Source: Treponema sp.
GTDB taxonomy: Bacteria; Spirochaetota; Spirochaetia; Treponematales; Treponemataceae
Assembly (NCBI GenBank): GCA_024402695.1
Contig: JAKSTG010000005.1
Coordinates: 1 to 64,000 of the forward strand
Length of the DNA stretch: 64,000 bases
Direction: 5' to 3'
Under the pieces are notes generated by a model that had not been told where the DNA came from, made no database searches, and saw only the letters and a program-made list of their open reading frames with translations. This document shows positions 61,030 through 64,000 of this stretch, piece by piece. Numbering within the stretch: the stretch's first letter is position 1; each line of letters starts with the position of its first letter. The position numbers and the translations under genes were made by a program.

Positions 61030-62064
61030 ACAATCATTCCTGTAATTCTTTCGGGCGGGTCTGGAACTCGCCTTTGGCCATTATCAATTGCAACTACTCC
61101 AAAGCAGTTTCTTCCACTCACTTCTGAACGTACTATGATTCAGGAAACTCTTCTGCGTCTTGAAGGGCTTGAAACTGCAAGTCCTATCATCATCTGTAAT
61201 CAGGCTCATCGTTTTATTGTTGCCGAACAGATTACTGCCGTTAGCGGGGCAAAGCCTTATATCATGCTGGAACCTCTGGCACGTAACACTGCTCCTGCCA
61301 TTGCTGTGGGAGCTTTTCAGGCTATGGCACAGGACAAGGACGCGGTAATGGTGGTTCTGCCAAGTGACCATGTTATTTCAGACAAGGCTGCATTCCAGAA
61401 GGCGGTTATTGCCGCAAGCGAAGAAGCCCTTAAGGGATCTCTTGTTACTTTCGGTATTGTTCCAACTATGCCTCACACAGGTTACGGATACATTAAAAGC
61501 GGTGAGGGGGAAGGTGCTTTAACTCTTGAAAAGTTCGTTGAAAAGCCTGACCTGGAGACTGCAAAGAAATATCTTGCCGAAGGAACCTATTCCTGGAACA
61601 GCGGTATGTTCGTGTTCAAGGCAGAAAGCTTCCTTAATGAACTGGCTTCCTTTGAGCCTGAAATGGCAGAGCTTTCGAAGCAGGCTTTTGAAAATGCCCA
61701 GGTTGATTCTGACTTTATCCGCATTGATCAGGCTGCCTTTGAAAAAATCAAGGGGAATTCCATTGACTATGCCGTTATGGAACGCACAAAGAAAGGTAAG
61801 GTCATCAAGCTTAATGCGGGCTGGGATGATGTAGGTAGCTGGAGCGCTTTGTGGGAAATCAGTCAGAAGGATGCCGACGGAAACGTAAGCAAAGGAAAAT
61901 CTATCCTTCTTGATACAAAGAACTCCTACTTCAATACTAAGAAAACTGTTGCTGCGATCGGGCTTGAAGGAATTGTTGTTGTTGAGAGCGAAGAGGCGAT
62001 TTTGGTAAGTCGAATGGACAAGTGTCAGGACGTGAAGAAGGCGGCGGAAGCTTATAATAGGTAA
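61027..62064 (+). CDS. manC: Mannose-1-phosphate guanylyltransferase
   Basis: Makes GDP-mannose from mannose-1-phosphate and GTP. 345 residues, the short form without a phosphomannose-isomerase domain. Motifs: VILSGGSGTRLWPLSIATTPKQFLPL, VLPSDHVISDK, HTGYGYIKSG, VEKPDLETAKKYL, WNSGMFVFK and IDYAVMERTKKGKVIKLNAGWDDVGSWSALWE. Core-like base composition separates it from the preceding locus, although its product could feed that glycan. The stop codon is embedded in a heptamer array. Confidence 0.94.
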   Translation: MTIIPVILSGGSGTRLWPLSIATTPKQFLPLTSERTMIQETLLRLEGLETASPIIICNQAHRFIVAEQITAVSGAKPYIMLEPLARNTAPAIAVGAFQAMAQDKDAVMVVLPSDHVISDKAAFQKAVIAASEEALKGSLVTFGIVPTMPHTGYGYIKSGEGEGALTLEKFVEKPDLETAKKYLAEGTYSWNSGMFVFKAESFLNELASFEPEMAELSKQAFENAQVDSDFIRIDQAAFEKIKGNSIDYAVMERTKKGKVIKLNAGWDDVGSWSALWEISQKDADGNVSKGKSILLDTKNSYFNTKKTVAAIGLEGIVVVESEEAILVSRMDKCQDVKKAAEAYNR

Positions 62065-62089
62065 TAAGTAATAGGTAATAAGTAATAAT
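62055..62089 (+). repeat. TAATAAG/TAATAGG heptamer array at the manC stop codon
   Basis: Five units: TAATAGG, TAATAAG, TAATAGG, TAATAAG, TAATAAT. The second unit supplies the TAA stop of manC. Confidence 0.85.
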
Positions 62090-62165
62090 TGATTTTTTAG
62101 ATGTAGTAATTGCGTAATGAGGAGAGCATTATGTGAGAGGTAAATTTTTACTTATGTTTTATAAA

Positions 62166-62199
62166 CCACGGGGATGAAAGTCTTCGTGGCTTTTTTTTT
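62166..62199 (+). terminator. manC terminator
   Basis: CCACGGGGA pairs with TCTTCGTGG (two G-U pairs) then C and nine T. The rest of 62065-62359 holds no gene that I can support. Confidence 0.85.
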
Positions 62200-62331
62200 C
62201 TTCTTATTATTTTCCTTTTTTGTAAAAATATCGCCTAATAATAGTCAAGTAATTATTAGGAATATATATGCTTAAAAAGTGTAGATTTAATGGTAGATGG
62301 ATTCTCTTGAAGAACTTCAAGCGAGATTTGA

Positions 62332-62345
62332 CTGCGTGCCATAAA
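62332..62345 (+). repeat. Left copy of a tRNA-3'-end-like repeat flanking the HigBA-like pair
   Basis: CTGCGTGCCATAAA here and CTGCGTGGCATAAA at 63129-63142 differ by one base and bracket the toxin-antitoxin genes. They may be remains of a duplicated attachment site. Confidence 0.35.
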
Positions 62346-62359
62346 AGTGTTACAGTATT

Positions 62360-62746
62360 ATGAATGCAGATGAATGTGTAATCTACAAAGGTTCATTTTT
62401 TCAGATTGAATGGTATTTTGATTCAGAAGGGAAAAGTCAACCGTATGATTATTTTCAATCCTGTGATTTATCTCAAAAAAGAAAGTTCTTGATGTTATGT
62501 CAAAGAATGGGTGATTTTGGAAAAATTCTTGATAAGCAGAAATTTCGCAACGAATCAGATGGAATTTATGCATTCAAACCACAACCAGACCGGTATTTGT
62601 GCTTTTTCAAAAAAGGAAAAAAAATCATAGTTTCTAATGCTTATAGAAAACAAAGTCAAAAACTTCCTAAAAGCGAAAAGGCTCTGGCATTAAAGAATAT
62701 GGCAGATTATCTTGCTAGAAATCCTGTTACGGAGGAAACTAAATGA
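62360..62746 (+). CDS. HigB/Gp49-type toxin
   Basis: 128 residues of the RelE/HigB (phage Gp49-like) fold. Recognisable parts are MGDFGKILDKQKFRNESDGIYAFKPQPDRYLCFFKKGKKIIVSNAYRKQSQKLPKSEKALALKNM. Such toxins cleave mRNA on the ribosome. The gene precedes and overlaps its antitoxin by four bases, the inverted order typical of higBA. No ribosome-binding site of note is visible before the ATG at 62360. Confidence 0.82.
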   Translation: MNADECVIYKGSFFQIEWYFDSEGKSQPYDYFQSCDLSQKRKFLMLCQRMGDFGKILDKQKFRNESDGIYAFKPQPDRYLCFFKKGKKIIVSNAYRKQSQKLPKSEKALALKNMADYLARNPVTEETK

Positions 62747-63018
62747 CCACTTTCGATAAATTTTTTGAAGAGAACCCAGATCAGAAATCTATTTACGAAA
62801 AGGAATATAATGATTTTCTGCTTTCAGAATTTATGCTGGAAAAAATGTCAGAAGAAAACATTTCAATTCGAGAGCTTGCAAAACAGGCAAATGTTTCACC
62901 TACAGTTATTCAAAAACTTCGTTCCAAAGATGCCGAAAAGGTAACCCTTACGACTTTTACTTCTGTTTTACGCTGTCTTGGATATCAGATTAAATTGGAA
63001 AAATGTCCATCTCGTTAA
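62743..63018 (+). CDS. HigA-like XRE-family antitoxin
   Basis: 91 residues with a helix-turn-helix: EENISIRELAKQANVSPTVIQKLRSKDAEKVTLTTFTSVLRCLGYQI. It should bind the toxin and repress the operon. A GGAGGAAACTAA site in the toxin 3' end precedes its ATG. A frame overlapping its end (IIEWNKEIDLCSEDVWEKHI, to 63102) lacks a start and may be a scrap of another gene. Confidence 0.87.
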   Translation: MTTFDKFFEENPDQKSIYEKEYNDFLLSEFMLEKMSEENISIRELAKQANVSPTVIQKLRSKDAEKVTLTTFTSVLRCLGYQIKLEKCPSR

Positions 63019-63041
63019 TGTTTCTCAAGGAATTATTGAAT

Positions 63042-63067
63042 GGAACAAAGAAATTGATCTTTGTTCC
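63042..63067. other. Perfect inverted repeat after the antitoxin gene
   Basis: GGAACAAAGA, loop AATTGA, TCTTTGTTCC: a ten-base perfect stem without a T tract. It could be a weak terminator or a binding site. Confidence 0.4.
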
Positions 63068-63120
63068 GAAGACGTTTGGGAAAAACACATAAAATTATAA
63101 TTTCAGAATTAGCGTAGTAA

Positions 63121-63142
63121 GTTCGAGCCTGCGTGGCATAAA
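63121..63142 (+). repeat. tRNA-3'-end-like fragment, right flank of the toxin-antitoxin pair
   Basis: GTTCGAGCCTGCGTGGCATA resembles the T-loop and acceptor 3' half of a tRNA, ending in GTGGCA. No matching 5' half is nearby. Together with the copy at 62332-62345 it suggests integration at a tRNA end. The remaining 63143-63299 holds no gene that I can support. Confidence 0.35.
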
Positions 63143-63299
63143 CAGAGTTGCCTCATACATCCTTAATTGACAAATTCTTTGTAAAATACGATAATGTTAT
63201 TACTTAACAACTTTTATTTCCTTTTCTTTTGGGGATTATTTCTTTTATAAAAAATCATTTACTTATATCAGTTTTAATAAATATTTTTAGAGGTTTTTA

Positions 63300-64000
63300 A
63301 TGGCAACATTAAGAAGACGTCGCACAAGCGATGAGAAAGCTTCTGAACCACAGAACGAAACACAGAATACTCTTGATTTTGGTTCTGAAGCAAACCCTGC
63401 AGAAAGCGCTGGCGCAGAAGTTTCGGCCCCTGCAGAAAATGAAGCTTCGGGAGCGGCTGCAGAAACAGCACCCGAAGCAGTAACAGAAGAAGCAGAATCT
63501 GAAACATCTGCTGAAGCAAACGCAACTGAAGGCGGTGAAGGGGAAACTGCCAAAGTCGTTGTAAAGAAAAAGAGAACCGTTGTGAAAAAGACTCCGGGAA
63601 ATCCAGAGGCCAACGGTGCAGGCGCCCAGGGCGCACCAAACGGTAACGGTAACAATAACCGCAGAAACTTCCAGAACAATCGTCCAAACAACAAACGTCC
63701 ATTCAATCCTGCCGGACGCGGATTCCCTAATGTTCCTGTTCAGGAAATCGAACAGCCAACAGAATCACCTGAAGAACTGGCTTCAAAACCACGCCTTGTA
63801 ATCAACGAACTTACAAAGAAGAGCATGCCTGAACTTCGTGAACTGGCCATGACTTTTGGTTACTCGGCCGATGATCTTGCTCCAATGAAAAAGCAGGATC
63901 TGATTTTTGTGATTCTTAAGGCTCACACAGAACACGGCGGAATCATCTTTGCTTCCGGTGCTCTTGAAATCCTGCCTGACGGATACGGCTTCCTCCGCTC
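63300..64000 (+). CDS. rho: Transcription termination factor Rho, N-terminal part (cut by window edge)
   Basis: Hexameric RNA-dependent ATPase that ends transcription. 233 residues are visible. Residues 1-160 are an extension rich in Glu, Ala, Lys, Asn and Gly ([44 protein letters not shown]), not present in E. coli Rho. The Rho N-terminal domain follows at about 178-215 ([39 protein letters not shown]). The RNA-binding cold-shock-like fold begins at [16 protein letters not shown]. The ATPase core is beyond the window. Confidence 0.95.
   Translation, partial: MATLRRRRTSDEKASEPQNETQNTLDFGSEANPAESAGAEVSAPAENEASGAAAETAPEAVTEEAESETSAEANATEGGEGETAKVVVKKKRTVVKKTPGNPEANGAGAQGAPNGNGNNNRRNFQNNRPNNKRPFNPAGRGFPNVPVQEIEQPTESPEELASKPRLVINELTKKSMPELRELAMTFGYSADDLAPMKKQDLIFVILKAHTEHGGIIFASGALEILPDGYGFLR

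Noticed and set aside
63020..63102. Small gene after the antitoxin (IIEWNKEIDLCSEDVWEKHI)
   Set aside because: Protein-like, but it has no start codon and overlaps the antitoxin in another frame; at most a gene scrap.

Overview
The window looks like a chromosomal segment of a spirochaete, most likely a gut- or rumen-type Treponema. I base this on recognised protein architectures: many short lipoproteins with a Ser-Cys lipobox, NHL/VWA and HEAT-repeat periplasmic proteins, two Lnt-type N-acyltransferases, CapA and GlgC, plus a moderate-GC, Glu/Lys-rich core proteome. The species was not established and no database was searched.

Layout. Bases 1-43,600 are core genome. They hold nrdR-nrdD (nrdD cut by the left edge); lnt; a forward run of a galactokinase-like gene, surE, a TPR gene, an NHL/VWA gene, a HEAT-repeat gene and truB; then reverse hrpA, capA and an RlmK-like methyltransferase. 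A ComFB-like gene, a lipoprotein and a PilZ-like gene follow. The next reverse block is an AI-2E-family permease, serS, a SIMPL lipoprotein, a TPR lipoprotein, a membrane protein and smc. After these come an ankyrin gene, tRNA-Phe, a structured inverted-repeat element and a chemotaxis receptor. A forward run murG-cvpA-holB-like-histidine kinase-NtrC-type regulator follows, then glgC, rpmE, plsC, a small zinc-ribbon gene, rpsT, an HU gene, a second lnt, a bactofilin and a wecA-like gene.

Bases about 43,650-60,900 are a markedly AT-rich surface-polysaccharide locus. It holds two flippases, LicD, an ornithine-cyclodeaminase-family protein, a Phd/PIN toxin-antitoxin pair, remnants of a second cyclodeaminase gene and of ugd, a fused cytidylyltransferase/aldolase, a 2-hydroxyacid dehydrogenase, two acyltransferases, a CDP-glycerol-transferase-like protein, a Wzy-like polymerase, a glycosyltransferase, a polysaccharide deacetylase, a hexapeptide acetyltransferase and a WecG/TagA-family enzyme. 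Four poly-G tracts (7-11 G) fall only in this locus; the 11-G tract frameshifts the acetyltransferase. This looks like a phase-variable glycan, and the TagO/TagA/TagB-F-like enzyme set suggests a teichoic-acid-like, phosphodiester-containing polymer in a diderm. The fused enzyme plus dehydrogenase may make an unusual CDP-activated hydroxyacid-type precursor.

Bases 61,000-64,000 return to core composition: manC, a HigBA-like toxin-antitoxin pair bounded by tRNA-3'-end-like repeats, and the first part of rho. Two window-wide patterns stand out. Several genes (murG, plsC, bactofilin, manC, nearly smc) have a -10 box placed so that the transcript would be leaderless. Heptamer tandem arrays begin exactly at the stop codons of three genes.
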